64,000 bases of DNA from Kappaphycus alvarezii (GCA_002205965.3 NADL03000611.1:1178001-1242000); one strand, 5' to 3'. Numbered from the stretch's first letter, positions 10,517 to 23,672 are shown. The notes: generated by a model not told the origin, from the letters alone. Made by a program: numbers and translations.

Positions 10517-13500
10517 CCTTCTAGAAATCGGCCATTTTAACCAATCATTACAGCGGAATTTAAGCCTCGCATATAAAGTCATCTCATGGTTCCATCATCT
10601 TAGCTGTTACATTCAACATATCCTCCATACTTCTCCCCGTCGCTCTCTTGCCAGGCTAGCCGAGCAAATACAGAGAATCCACTTGTTTTGGCTCTTACGA
10701 GAACAAGCCATTGTAAAGGCCGCCGAAAGTCATTTTCTGTCTGACACGGAGCGGGTTCTCAGCGGCAGACTGCAGCAGTGACGTGCTCTAAGCCCTAAAA
10801 AATCCCATATCAATCCTTGCGGTCGGTTTCTTTCAGAGAGCTTAACGGGTTTAGAAATGTTTCAAATGCACTTGAATGAGTTTAGAAAACGTTTAGAGAG
10901 GTTATTGGCGCGAACGAAAAAAAAATGGTAAAAGAACTGGGTATAGAGGCGTGACTGGGAGTAATATGATATAGAGAGAATGTAACTTTCAAGAGTGCGG
11001 TGAGAGCGTTGAGAGAAAAGGTGACCATACTGAAGAATGTAATATCTGCATCGTTTAATTTGCAACCTGCATCTGACAAAAATTTTCGGCATCTATGAAT
11101 ACGGCGGAAAGACTGAGAGTTGGTAGATCCAAACGATCTGCTTGCAGCCGCAAGATGAGTAAGTACCTACGCCGTTCTACCCGGCTATGGCTTCGTGTCC
11201 GATATTGCGCATGTGATATTTTCATGATTTTAATAGAATTTGGCAGTGTGGGAAATCTCGTTTGCTGTTGCGTTCTGCCGATGACACCTTATACCTACAG
11301 TTATATCTCCAAAATCGGCTTTGCCTTCGTACTTTCTGAATGCAATTTATGACGTTTCTGGAACGGGTTGGATGACAAAGTAGACTACGAAACGAAGGAC
11401 TGACTATGGTATTTTGCATGAAAATAACCTCTGATGACTTCTGGAAAATATGCATGGTTGAATTAGATGGCAAGAAAATCAAGTTGCAGATATGGATACT
11501 GCTGTTCAAGAGCGTGTTCATACAATCTCTTCTTAATAATACCACAGGGCTCATGATGTTATTATTGTATATGATGCTACGGATCAGGAATGACTTAACA
11601 ATTTCAGATCATGGTTTCAATAAATTGACCGATTCGCTTTCGAACATGCATGTAAGCTATTGATTAGAAACAAGAACGACATGAAATCGAAAAAGGCCGT
11701 TGAATCTCTGCAATATGAGTCGAAACATTCGTTTCGTTTGAGAATTTTAAAGGTCAAAACTGAGTATGTCACACCTGCTTGCAAGACTATTCGCACAGAG
11801 TCTTTTTCGGGGAACAAGAGATGAAGGACGCATTTATTTCGAGTTTGTTCAATACATGAATTATACAGATGAAATGTGGGACTTTGTCGATTTTCAAACG
11901 CGTCTTGAATCTCATAGTTGCGTGATTTCTCGTATGTTGATCTTAAAATATACCTCCTTGCACGGCAAGAAAAGAACTAAGGGTTTGTACGCTCTAGTAG
12001 GGATGTTTATCACATACAAAAGAAAAATTGATGCACAACATCTTTCTACCGCTTCTGATGGTTTAGACTTGTAGCGGAAAGTTAAGTTTCTCACTAAAAC
12101 AGCTAGTCTCTGTTTGATCATGGAGAGCAGTCTCTAATTTAGGGGAACACCCCAGCAGCCATCAACTGATAAATTCAACTTAAAAACAGCTAAGCGAAAA
12201 TGCTGCCAATAGCCGTCCAGATGACCTTCAAAAGAAGTTTAACCATGTCCAATTCGAAGGACACTCCAGGTAGCCTCCTAATACCCGTAATTGAACAACC
12301 ATACCTCCATTAGACCCCCAAGGTCCAGTAAAATGTTTACTAGGGGCTCCTCCTCGAGCGCCGCTATCCCCCAGCGTTGAGCTTATCCTCCTGGCCGTTG
12401 AAATCTTCGAGCCAGAAAACTTCGCTCAACGTAGCGACCGCCTTCTTCAACTTCCTGCTGTTAACGTTGCAGGCCACCAATGGAGGTCATTATGGACGGA
12501 TGACCTTGGGACGGGAAAAATAACACTTGTGACCACAACTCTGCATCTATTCGCCGAGGCGCTCTTCACAACCCATCCTGTCACGCAGGGCATCTGACGT
12601 CCCTTTTATCTATCTCTTTTCCACCTTCAAGCCCCACAACGATCCATGGTCAGCTGAGCTGCTCCGGCATCTTAGATACCCATTTCCAGGAACTCGGAAG
12701 CACTAATTTTTTGCCACCAGCCGTTCCCTGGTGCTATTTGAGTTGATCACGCCTCGTTCTACAAGTATTGCTTTGGTTTTATGCATCGGCACAAAAAATT
12801 GGGAATCTCTTCACCATACATATGTCTTGCAGGTCTCGCATTCCAGCAAGAAGTTCCCTTCCCACTGGGTGGCACTGCAGTTCGCCCCGCTATATGCTCG
12901 TCCAACTTAGCCCTCCAGTCCATGGTTCGCCGCGAGATAATTTTAAGTGACGATACATTTCGCTCCGCGACTGCCGCTTGCACAATCGGAGACGCCACCG
13001 ACAGGGTTGCCGGCGTTTCTGATCGCACTGAGGTCTCTAACATCAAGAATTTCTAGCCAAGGGAATGTGACATACTCCTTCCTGAGGGTTTCAGCCTTCC
13101 CCTTCACATCTAATGGAATTTTATCCCGCTTGCATTCGGCACCCTTGGAGCGTTCTTTGAGCGCTATAAACATCTCCTTTTTCTACCAATCTGAACAGAT
13201 ATTGTTCTGCTCTGCCCTTTGTTGCTCTGTTGTCGAAGCCCGACTGCTGAAACGGATAAATATTTTCTATCTAGTACAGTATCGTCGCTGATATCATAGC
13301 TTGCGTGCCGTGTCATGTGAAGGATCTTTCTCCAACGTGAGCAACTCGTAGTCTCCCGTAAAATTCTTAAATGCGAACAATCCTGCTCAGTGAAATGAAG
13401 CCACGGAATACTCAATATAAATCCAACAAGCGAATCAGCCAGACGCGATTAAAGAATTTGGTGGATATTGTTGGGGTATATGGGCTTGTAGATGGAGTCA

Positions 13501-14593
13501 AGATGGTTTTGCGGGTAAAAATCAATGGGTAGAAATAAAAGGCGTATCAACTATACAAATATAGTGTTTATTGGTAGAAATAAACGTGGTGCCGGTTTAC
13601 TGTGATGTAAAAGTAGGTTCCGGTCGTAGAAAGACCTTTACTATAGCAATGGTTATTCTTCATCGTTGCCGATCACCTATATGCTTGTAGACCCAGGTGG
13701 TCATAAAGAATTATTGATTTGATTTTTACTTGTAATGAAACTATTCACACGATTCTCATACTAAAAATAACTGTTTCCTTTTTTTGTTGTAGTTTTCGTA
13801 GTATGTAAGCTTTCATACTTAAGCTGGGATTTTTTCAAGCTGTTTTTTTCGTATTTGGATGATGGAATTTTCTTCTGGTTCCCCTTTTTGTTGGAGTTGA
13901 CGCATTGTTCAGCTTTCGCTTCTAGATTTATTTAGTCTAATCTAGAGCGCTTCCTGAATGCTGCAGGTATTTGAACAAACTGAAAGATCCCTCCGTTTTT
14001 CAATCCAAGAAAGCGCAGTTGAAAGTTTCACAAAATGTAAATTTAGTTTTTACTAAAGCGTTTCACACATTTTTCGTACTTTCATTTCTGAACTGTTGTT
14101 TACCTAGGTGTGAAGCACTATTTACTTATGAAACGTTCTCTAATTATGGTTATTCTAAAAGAAAATTTCGTCTTTCAGCATTGCAAGGGTACTATTAACT
14201 ATATTATGAATGTGATTAAATATGTTTAAGCAAAAAATATTGCAAGCAGCATGTTTGGGACTTTTCAAGAAAAATACACTTTAAACATGAAATACACGTA
14301 AGGTCTCAGATGATTATACTTTTATAGTACGTTGTATGTGAGTAATGCTGAGCGGTGAAAATATTTGTACTTATACATTCATTGCACACATCTTTATTTT
14401 ACTTTATTATAATTTTCGGAAAATTTTGGGAACCAGGAAATTCCAGAATAGATAAACTGAGTACAAATTTAAACATTAAACATTTGCTGTGCACATAACT
14501 CTAATACTTTGCTAATTTTGAAGGAATTAATTTGAGTGGTGTCCCCTCAAGGATGTTAAAACCTTTACGAAATGATTCTGCTGATGTCCACCA
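10517..14593. other. Intergenic, no recognised gene
   Basis: Four kilobases with many short frames on both strands and no family resemblance that I can defend. A somewhat GC-richer part (about 12.25-13.4 kb) has overlapping frames of 75-114 codons on both strands. From 13.5 kb the sequence becomes AT-rich with long A/T runs. No LTR termini or tandem repeats were seen. Confidence 0.5.
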
Positions 14594-15135
14594 CTACATC
14601 CAACCAAACCTAATTTGCGGGTTTTTAAAAATTGAAATATTCTTCATTTTACACATTTGAGTCTTTTTCAGTATAGCCCGTCCTGTTCTTTGTATCATTT
14701 GCAAAAAAGAGAACAGAGTTCGAGTCATGGAGCAGCTTCTCAACTCTGCACTGCTCCTAAAGCTCTGAATCGCCATGGAGTTCCCAAATCGGGTGCTGTC
14801 CAGTGCCATGTACATCAAAAGCTGCATGAGGGCCAACTTATATCTTCGATCAATCACGAAGAATCCTGTCTCAGACCTGTTGTTACTTTCCGATTTGCGG
14901 ACGATCATATTCTGATTGGCGCCTTCCCAGGGATTTAATTCGAAAGAAGTACAAATTTCACGCCTCTTGTGACATCGAATATAATTATAACCGCCACATT
15001 GCAAAAAAAACTAGTATCATTTATCCCATCGTATATTAAAAATAGAGTTGGGAAAATTTTATTGCTAAACAGATCCATTGCGCAAATTACTGCTCCCTTC
15101 ACCCCTAGATACATTCTTGACATGTTCTCCCTCAA
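14594..15135 (-). pseudogene. Decayed mobile-element ORF family, copy 1
   Basis: The minus-strand frame 14594-15004 (136 codons) aligns at protein level with two other places in the window. Shared blocks are C-H-x-R-R-E-x-C-T-x-F-E, then G-A-x-Q-N-M-x-V-R-K, then F-V-I-x-R-R (also near 62.25-62.45 kb), and L-D-S-T-R-F then M-T-R-T-L-F-x-F-L-Q (also near 16.71-16.85 kb). Conservation in one frame across diverged copies shows a former coding sequence. The L-L-M-x-x-A-L-D region loosely recalls the N-terminal helical part of DDE_Tnp_4 (PIF/Harbinger-like) transposases, but no catalytic motif is visible, so the family is uncertain. Confidence 0.5.
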
Positions 15136-16711
15136 ACCATACGTCCTACATTTTCTTTCAAAAAATGAAATCCTGAAGTAATTTTCCTTTTTGTGTCCAA
15201 ATTCACTTTATTTCATTTTCTATTTCATGTTGGAAGATTTGGTCCCCCTGCTTCTAAAATAAATCTTTCTGCTCGTGATATACCTCCTCCTACAAACTCA
15301 CTTCCCATATTTTATCAAGCAGATTTTCCCCTGAATGCATGCAAATTTAAAGCCGCAACATCGCCTCGCATTTTTAGTCCCGCCCAAGGCTTTGAAAGTT
15401 TTCGAATGATTACCATATTTTGAGGTCGATAGAAACGTCTTTGGAGGAAAAAACCTACCACCGGACACCCTATCGACTCACCCACTTTGTCCTCAACATG
15501 AACAATCTCAACCCGACTCTAACTATCACCATGTCATCAGGAGTCCGCTGTTCCATCATTGGGCTGGTTTTAATGGCCACTGGGCCAACTGACTTAGGGG
15601 ACTACTGCAGAACGGTGGATCGGGAACGCAATCGAAAGTGAGTGCGCCGTCAATGTTTCGAGGAGGAAGAGAAGGTAGGGAAAGAAGAAGAGGCAGAAGA
15701 GGCAGAAACGTTTTCGTCAACGCTAGAAAATGGAAGGAATTCGACGATGGATAGTTACGAGGAGAGATGTGGATAAACATCTTCTCCACTAAAAAGTATT
15801 GTTAACACGATTTGTTTTGTACTTCTGCTACATTTGAAATAGATTTGATCTTCTCTGGCTCGGATAGGACTCGGTGGCTTTTGAAAAATAGACTTTAGTA
15901 CAGTAGAACCTCGAATCGATGGTTCTCTCTCTGCATACGTATATGATGTGCACATGGTTTTCATACTACAGTATGTCATACCACATACCAAAGTAGCACA
16001 AAAATAGTCTAGTACGACAACCATAATACAGTATTAAGAACATGGGCATATCCTAACCGTAACTTTTGTCTAATCTTCTGTCATACTAGAGCATGGCACA
16101 CGTGCTTTACTATGAAATCCTCACAAGAAGTATGATAAATTTGAAAACATACTAAAGGAAAAGTTTTTCTAAACATATGTCATAGAAGAGTATGCTAAAA
16201 AAGCATTTCGCCTCATTTATGTGGAGTACAGCATAATGACACTGTTGAATGTTTTGGTGTCGAATGCATGATGTGGAAAAGCGGTTTTTGCACAGAATTT
16301 GTTTTAAAAAAGTTTATAAAAAATTGAGTGATTTAGTTACTGTTTTCTAAGTAATAAAAAATTTAAGACAGACTGATGAAAAATGAGATCCTTCTGTCTC
16401 AAAATTATTGATGGATATAAGCTTTAAATTAAGTTTGCATTTAGGGTGTGTGATTGATGAATATATTCTTTAGTTACCTTAGCATTTAGGGCGCGTGGTC
16501 TTTTTTCATACCGCAGAAGAGATTTGCCTCGTTCTCACCATGCTAGGAGGCGCAACTAATATAGAGGATATTATTGTTATGCCCGCTTATTTAAGAAGGA
16601 GAGATATTTAACCGTTACTTACTGATTCCATTCCATCGCTTATGGACTGATCTTTAAATACGACACGGATTACAATAAAATCTATATTTTATTGCCTTCT
16701 GTAGTATAACT
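15136..16711. other. Intergenic, no recognised gene
   Basis: AT-rich spacer. A Glu/Lys-coding purine stretch lies near 15.65-15.73 kb. Between 15.96 and 16.20 kb the motif CATACT and its complement AGTATG recur several times, including CATACTACAGTATG at about 15962, which is palindromic. No coding evidence. Confidence 0.45.
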
Positions 16712-16850
16712 CATCTTGTTAGTTGTATTAGTGGCAAAATTCGGAACATATTTCGAGTCGTAGAGAAGTTTCTCAACCCCATGCTGCTCTGAAACCTCTG
16801 AAAAGACACAGAGTTCTAAAATCTGGTGCTGTCTGACGGGGACAAAAGCT
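16712..16850 (-). pseudogene. Decayed mobile-element ORF family, copy 2 (fragment)
   Basis: Read on the minus strand, this short segment gives D-S-T-R-F, an in-frame stop, then a tract ending T-T-R-N-M-F-R-I-L-P. It matches the L-D-S-T-R-F to M-T-R-T-L-F-x-F-L-Q block of 14594-15135. Only about 45 codons are recognisable. Confidence 0.4.
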
Positions 16851-18866
16851 GTGTTAGCGATTGCTTTTTTCCATAATATTAAGTGCAGAACAGTACGGAC
16901 CTCTCTACTTTATCGTACGTGTTTATGGTTATTTTAGACTACAAAACTGAATTATGCTTATTTTCAAGGAAGTATTGGCCATTGTTGGCCAGACGCGTCT
17001 CGGCGCTTGTCTATATCCCTTAACCGTCCCGGGAACAATGCATATAATATATAATTTATATTTGCGAAAAATATTAATTCGTGGCCTGCAAGAGCTAAGG
17101 GATTACTTTCATTGGTATTCTCTTATGACGATTACAAGCAGCGGCCAATGAACATTCATTGTACAATTTCATGGTAATTGTCAAAATTATTGCTGCAATG
17201 GTGAACCTGGTAGTAGTTGCACATCCGAGATAGTTTCCGCACTTCTGGAGCATGGTCTTGATCCAGTCTGTGTACCAAAAGATGTATTGCTTTCAGGTAA
17301 GAGCAATATAGCCAATTATGCTGAAACTTTGTAACTACAGCTTGATGAGTGTGAGCAGGTTTGTCAAGTCTATGCAGAGACAGCTGATGGTTGGTGTGAC
17401 TTTTCCTGGCCCTTTTCCTGCCAGCATTTTCCTCAAGAAATTCCTCGGGGGCACAAGAGCGGAGCATCGAAATCATAGATAAAGTAAAATTTTTTGTGCG
17501 TCTTTCGCTAAGCGTCCATCCACTTGGCTTCTTTAAATGTCGAGCATGTTATTCCTTAGAATTTTGAAGCACTACAGCATCACCGGAAACCAATTACGTC
17601 GACATCGTAGATCCAGCGCATAGTACGAGTTTCCCAGATCAGCGAGATCCACACCCTCCATCCAGTGATTTTAGTCATCTATTATTCGAGTAATTTCTTT
17701 TTGGTGTACAGGTAGTGCTCCCCATACGGCTTCTACTTAGGCTTTGTTTGTCGCTGTCTTCCTTGGGCGCCGTCTCAAGCGTAAAACTGACTATTAAGGT
17801 GAATGCACAGTGCTGAGAATCAGCAAGAGATTTTTATTCACCAATCGAACTGCTAGTAGTGTCGCTATCATCAACGCACTAATACGAATCGTTAAACGTT
17901 GCGGTACTCGGCACACAGATTCAGGGGGGGGGGGAGGGGCAGCTTCGCTTTGCTCCAGAGTTTTCGACGGATCCCATCCCTAGCTCCTGTGGCATGATCA
18001 TCAAGTCGGGTAATGAAAAATAGTTATTGCAACCACAAACTCCTTTCCGTATTGATAATGTAGGGCGGTCACCTTTTGCACGAGTAAACGAATCATGGCG
18101 GCCGTCTTAGAATACGATCCTGTACGACAAAACTCGTTTCGTCCTCCTGCTTTTGCATTATATATCTGACCGTCTAATCTCCTACGAGGAACGAGATAAT
18201 AGACATAACCAATTTTTGGAATCTACGATACCGAAGAATTTTTACCCCTCTGTGATTGGGTTGTTCTTCATTCTATGTGTTTCTCTCGATATGCCGTTGA
18301 ATATTATCATCATCTCATCCAAGTAAAGAGAGAAACCTGGGCATTTCACAACTTCCATAGACACGCAAAAAACATGATTGAAGAGGGGAAGCACTTTTTC
18401 GAACCACACTCTTTGCGGTTTATTCAATATTTCATCCTTTGTTACTTCCTTCTCATTTGGGGCACTGTAACCATTACCAGATACGACTATATTTATAGCC
18501 AGATATATAGTAAAGGAACGTCTCGTCTTCGTCTGAAAAATCGTCTATTGCCTCCGCCTCCCCACCATGCCGTTCAACGAGTGCAAAATTTCGCCATATG
18601 TACTTAAAACTATCTCTTAATGCCATTCTCGTTAGCGACAGCATGGGTCGGTAATTCCCTGTGCTGCATCCACAAGTCAGACTTGCTAGGAAAGCGCACA
18701 ACGCTAAGGCAATACAAAAATGCGAAAAACTGCAGAATATCGGACTTTTTTACAGGCTATTGTCTCTGGTGGGCTGGAAATCGAGCGTGAACATAAGCGT
18801 TAGTTGTGGCAGTAATTTTTTCAATTAAATCTTCCCGTAGGAGAATTTCAGTCCGACCGTCAAAAA
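16851..18866. other. Intergenic, no recognised gene
   Basis: No convincing frame. A run of ten G interrupted by one A occurs near 17925-17940. Short frames at 17156-17476 (minus) and 18275-18607 (plus) overlap opposite-strand frames and have no recognisable motifs. Confidence 0.45.
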
Positions 18867-19118
18867 TTGGCATGGTTTGAGATAGAATTTGAGGAATTGG
18901 AAAAAAAGCTAGCTTTTATGTTTACTCGTTCGCTTTCGAGGGAGAATACAGGCTCATATGACGCATTTGTTGGTCTAGAGCATTTGAATATGCGCGGGGC
19001 GGCACCAATTGACTCGGTCATGGTTCGAAGAGGTGTGTTGCTGTGCATGATCAAGCAAGGGAGATGTGAGTGCAGAGTCATTACCGCCAATAGCTCTAGT
19101 CCTGGTTCATGTAACTGA
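18867..19118 (+). CDS. Hypothetical 83-aa ORF
   Basis: Opens with an ATG and a Glu-rich amphipathic start (F-E-E-L-E-K-K), then G-L-E-H-L-N-M-R-G-A-A-P-I-D-S and R-R-G-V-L-L-C. Its composition is protein-like rather than low-complexity, but I recognise no domain. It could be a fragment of a decayed gene. Confidence 0.2.
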   Translation: MAWFEIEFEELEKKLAFMFTRSLSRENTGSYDAFVGLEHLNMRGAAPIDSVMVRRGVLLCMIKQGRCECRVITANSSSPGSCN

Positions 19119-19534
19119 AGAGAATAAAAACTGAGCAGTGTGCGAATGCATGCAACTGTGGCTAGATGCTTTTTGAATGCGGTGGACGAATTTAAATAGA
19201 TAAAAACAAGCTAAGATTTAATTTCATGGGCCAAAAATATTATTAGGGGTGTTCTCAGCCTTTGATTTTTAATTAAAATTTTATATACTTTTACCTTCCG
19301 CCGTATTCATGAATGATTTTTTGGGAACATCACGTTCTCAGATTCAAAAAAATTTTCCGTCGGTTCCACGTATTTCAATGTCTAAGTGTACGAGTTTTCA
19401 CGTACTGAAACTGATTTTAGGCAATGTTTTACATCTGACTTTAACTATCGCCTGTTACAGAATAAAAAATATTCCGCGGTCGGTTAAGGGATAGGATAAG
19501 TGTCGGGTGCGCGCGAGTAAAATCTGACACCCAC
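19119..19534. other. AT-rich spacer
   Basis: Only short frames. It leads into the plus-strand gypsy remnant. I could not find LTR ends for that element here. Confidence 0.45.
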
Positions 19535-19779
19535 ATGGTAATTTTGCGCGGCGCTGAAACTTCTGGCGCCAGCGCGGTAGTGTTCGACGTTACTAGCGAT
19601 GTGCGCAAATTTTTCTTTTTCTATTGGATCGTCTTCTTGGCCTCTAGACCCGATCCGAAGAGAGCACGCACTCTGTTTGGACATGTAGGCGATTTGGCTC
19701 TCGATTCATACTATGATACATCCGCTCCAAATGGCGAACTCGTAGATGAGGCAAAAGAAACTACTCCATTGCCAAGCAC

Positions 19780-20160
19780 ATTGCCAAGCAATCATTTGTG
19801 AGCATTTAGTCAAGGGAGAAGATCCTCAAAACGTCATCAGACAAGCTTTAGAAGTTGGTTTCAACATCTAATATATTGAAGGCTCGCTGAACGAGATGTA
19901 TCTAGTTTATGATAAAGCCGGCTTCGACAGCGTTGAAAGATTTGGACTCTTGCGCACGGACGCCTGCCGCCAAAAGGAGCTACAGAAGTTCTTAGCTTCT
20001 CGTGGACATCAAGATTACTCAGGCATTAAGCAGGCTCTAAGAAACTTCCATTCCAATCGCCTCACGTTAATTCGCACTTCCAGCCGTATCTCAGACGTTC
20101 CACCAATCAGGTTTCTAGTTCTTCCGGATTCCCGTTCCAGAAAAATCTAAAGCAAAGTGG
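19780..20160 (+). pseudogene. Gag remnant of the plus-strand gypsy element
   Basis: The frame around 19800-20150 reads Y-D-K-A-G-F-D-S-V-E-R-F-G-L-L-R, then H-Q-D-Y-S-G-I-K-Q-A-L. It lines up with element 1 Gag Y-E-K-A-G-F-N-A-Q-A-K-Y-G-M-L-R and its following H-T-F-N-E-L-K. A stop and a frame change precede it. No zinc knuckle is recognisable downstream. Confidence 0.6.
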
Positions 20161-20943
20161 ACGTTCTACCTGAGGATCTCTCCACCCTGACGTTTTTTTA
20201 AATAAGAAGGGCGATAACGGCAAAAGACCTTCGTCGGCACAGCAGGGGGCAACAGGGCTCGCTAATGATCTTATTACAAAGAAAAAGGTCATAACGACAT
20301 GAAATGCTAGAAACCCCCCGAAATACTCACCGCTCATATTGCAGGATGAAAGGTCATTCGGAAGCTACTTTTTGGTCTGTCGCTAGGGAAAGTTCTTGGG
20401 GAGCTCATGATAACAACTGGGAGAAGGAGGAACATGACAAAGCGGATCGGGTTAATTCGGTCTCTGGGAGCCATCATACACATATTGTTCTGTTTGTTCT
20501 GTCCAAGAAGTCAGTAATACAACAAAAAGAAGAACGAAGGGCGCGGCCCTACCAAAAAAAGCCTTACCAAGGAAACCACCTGGGGTTCCGATATCGCATC
20601 TCTTGAACAATCCACAGAAAGCCCGAATTACACACTCAGTCTCTCCGATAGTCTAATTCTGTAATTTTCATCGTAAGAAGAATCCGAAGAAGAACCATCG
20701 CGCGAAGAAAACTCGAAAAAGAATTAAGAGTAGGTAGGAAAATACGATTTGTCGGAACTTACGAATGCAAACTGCGGATTGCGTCTTGGAAAGATCCTTC
20801 TTGGATACGCAGATTAAGATACCAAGATAATGCGCTGTTTGCTGGGGAAGCAGTCAGTACCTCGCGTCGCACTCGTGTCCAGCCCGGGGTCCCGCCTATT
20901 ACGCTTCGTAAAACTTAAGCTTTACAGCACTGCCATTTAGGCT

Positions 20944-21210
20944 TTGCTAGAATCTATGGTTGTACGAAAAGTGATTTCCGCCGTCTTGCCGGGTCGTTTA
21001 TATCTATCGCCAAATTATACGTCAAGGAAGGTAACAGTGGCCAGTGAAGAAAGTCCATCTACTATCGGCTCGCTGCTGATTGTCTTTACCACTTTAGCAG
21101 AACAAGGGGTGAAGCTGGACTACCTCGCTACTGGGAATTCTCCTTTTTACATTATTATTGGACTTCCTGCACTTTCATCTATGCGTGCGAACCTAGATTT
21201 TGGAGCGTAG
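20944..21210 (+). pseudogene. Protease C-terminal remnant
   Basis: The 88-codon frame ends in F-Y-I-I-I-G-L-P-A-L then N-L-D-F-G. It corresponds to the retropepsin C-terminal I-I-G-C-P and following Leu-Asp region of elements 1 and 2. The active-site half is not recognisable. Confidence 0.5.
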
Positions 21211-21401
21211 TTCTGCGCTTGTGCAAAGGGTCCGGAGAAGCCATGGTTACACTCGAACCTGGTGCCATAGACACCGACGAGAAGCTCTTCGAGGGCAACT
21301 ATATCGGTTCTTCCAGCGAAGATTTCACATCCGATTCCAATGTTGGGCTGAATTCATCGGATTCGTCCGAAGTAGAATTTGTCTAGCTCATCCGCGGAGA
21401 C

Positions 21402-22340
21402 GTGATGGTACAAGGAGAAGAGAAGCCTTCTGACGGAAAAAGAACTACGGTTGAAGAAGAAGATCTAGTGCGAATAAACGATTCCCCACGAAGCAATAGA
21501 ATAATCGCTTCTAAGATTTACGAGCTCCGTCGCGCCGCAGTTCCAGTGGAACACAATTTTGAGTTCAAGGTAAAAACTCAGGTTTGGTACGGCAATCATC
21601 GCCTGGCTCGGCGCGACAATGATAAATACAGACAAGAAGTTGGAAAAATGCTGAAAGCAAGTGATATTACCCAGCGTCTTCGGCATGGTTCTTTCCTGTG
21701 GTGATCTCCTCCAAGGACAGGAAGCCTAGATGCTGTGGGGACTACCGTAAGAGGAAGGCTGATCATTGGCCTCTGCCCAACATAGAAGAAATATTCGATC
21801 ACCAAAAAGGTAGTCCGGTATTCACTACCCTCGACATGTTCGCAGGATACTGGCAGTTTCTCATAAGCGGGGAGTGTAAGGAGATGAGTTCCTTTGTTTG
21901 CCGTTATGTGAAGCTCAAGTTTGAGATTATGCCCCTTGGTCTCAAGAATGCGCCATCAACTTTTCCGTGCATGATGGATTATGTTTTACGGGACATTCTC
22001 TTCTGCCTCGTTTATCTTGAGTACCTGGTCGTCTTTTCTAACTCCATAAAGGAGCATATCATCGCTTCAATACAACTTTAGACGCTATCAAAAAAGGCAG
22101 AAATGAAGCTTAAGATCACTAGGTGTGACTTTGTGAAATCAGCGGTGAAGTTTCTGAGACTCAAACTGGACAAAATCAGAGTTCACATCGACGAAGAGAA
22201 AATTAGGGCCATGTGGTTTCTTTTGTCCTTCCTGGTTATTATCGCCGTTTTATTCGAAACTTTGCCAATATTTCAGCCACATTGCACGCTTCTACGTCTG
22301 TCAATAAGGATTTCAAGTGGACAAAGGAAATGTTGCTGAC
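21402..22340 (+). pseudogene. Reverse transcriptase remnant, motif C destroyed
   Basis: Frame 21698-22081 carries G-D-Y-R-K-R-K, L-P-N-I-E-E-I-F, T-L-D-M-F-A-G-Y-W-Q (motif A Asp kept) and M-P-L-G-L-K-N-A-P-S-T-F. The catalytic Y-x-D-D is replaced by Y-L-E-Y (V-Y-L-E-Y-L-V-V-F near 22010-22035). The thumb follows in 22103-22339. Loss of both Asp residues of motif C makes the domain inactive regardless of the frame breaks. Confidence 0.8.
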
Positions 22341-22787
22341 ATTAGAGACTTTGAAGCTCACCTCTCCACCGGTTCTGGCATTTTCAGACTTCGACTCTCT
22401 GTTAACAGTGGAAAGTGGCGCTTCAAGCGTTGCAGGAGGGACAGTTATCACCCATAAAAGAGTTAGATGAGAAGTCAAAACCCATGCAGTATGCTAGGAG
22501 CTCCAATTAGTAGGCTGAGAAAAACTATTCTGCATGGGGTAATTTTCGCCTTAGGGAAGTTTCGGGTATACATGTTGTCGACAAAGCCATTCAGATTGGT
22601 TAGCAATAATCAAGCCCTTCGCTATGTCTTCCAAAATAACGACATTAACAGCAGGTTGGCGCGGTGTATGGACTTTCTTGCAGAGTACGAGTTCGAAGTC
22701 GAGTATAGGCCAGGCGAAAATAGTTGCGATGCCAAATGCCTGTTGCTAGTTGTCCCTACTTGTTGCACACCATCCTCAGGTGTATAA
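22341..22787 (+). pseudogene. RNase H remnant
   Basis: Frame 22467-22787 holds N-N-Q-A-L-R-Y-V-F-Q (for the usual T-D-H-Q-A-L), then L-A-R-C-M-D-F-L-A-E-Y-E-F and V-E-Y-R-P-G-E-N-S. This matches the C-terminal RNase H block of element 1 at 6076-6441. The catalytic D-H of the first motif is changed to N-N. Confidence 0.7.
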
Positions 22788-22879
22788 AAAAGAGACATGA
22801 CTGCAGCAGTAGGTTCGGTTGCTTTCGTGGAGGAATATTCATTGTAATCTCATCTTATTGAGATCGCTCGCCATCTGCA

Positions 22880-23672
22880 AAATTTTACGATCGAAGATCG
22901 AAGAAGCCAAGAGGAATTGCGAAGCGCTTCATGGTTTGGGAAGGGAAACTATTGCGACACACGAAAATAATTCTCAACTCTATCCCTTTCATTAAGGATA
23001 GGACGACGATACTCTACTGTTTTCAGAAGTCAAAAGATGGGAAGAAGTTCTTGCTCAATGCGGTAGAGCATTTAACAGGTTGGCCAATCGCCTTGGCCAC
23101 AGAAGAGTTTATGCTGATGCAAATTTTGTACCATTCTGGTCCCCCGAAGACCATTGCATCCGAAAACGCAGGATGATTCACTACCTATCTTAGAGCCTTT
23201 CTGCGGGAACACGGAGTCACCTGGACCACCATTCTGGGCTACGCCTCCATGTAGATTGGTATGGCAGAGAGAATGTTACGCTCTATCAATACTGCCATCA
23301 ATAAAATGGTTCTGGGTCAGGGAATGGATTGGGAAGAGAGTCTGTCGAACGTTCTATATGGATACCGCGTCGTCGCTTGCCTCCGGAGAATCCCCGTTCG
23401 TGTTGATGTACAGAGTGGTGCCACGCATGTAATCATCAGATGCCCTAGCTCTCATGTCAAAAGACTCGGAGAACCTTCAAAGATTGGAGATGCTGGCAAA
23501 ATTAGCGCTCCGAGCACTACTAAGGGGATACCAGGAGCTTGTATCAGTAAGTAAGGATTTTTCTGAACCGTTAGGGTTCAACTCCCCGGACTGGGTCCTT
23601 TTAGCAAATGGGGCGGCCTTGCCGACAAAAGCCATGTGGCCAGCGGCCAAATCCCGATACTTCGGACCGTGA
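22880..23672 (+). pseudogene. Integrase remnant
   Basis: Pieces in several frames: V-E-H-L-T-G-W-P-I-A-L-A (23040-23100) matches element 1 near 5650; M-A-E-R-M-L-R-S-I-N (23261) matches the A-E-R-M-V-G-T-I-K core block; G-E-S-P-F-V-L-M-Y-R near 23390 matches G-R-S-P-F-E-L-M-Y-G. No intact catalytic triad can be assembled. Confidence 0.65.

Larger units (their letters stand above)
19535..23672 (+). mobile_element. Degenerate Ty3/gypsy element on the plus strand
   Basis: Runs in the order Gag, protease, RT, RNase H, integrase on the plus strand, opposite to the other gypsy copies. Every domain is frameshifted or carries stops, and catalytic residues are changed. I could not identify flanking LTRs or a target duplication, so these ends are only the limits of recognisable coding sequence. 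The proteins resemble element 1 but are much more diverged, which marks this as an old insertion. Confidence 0.8.
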
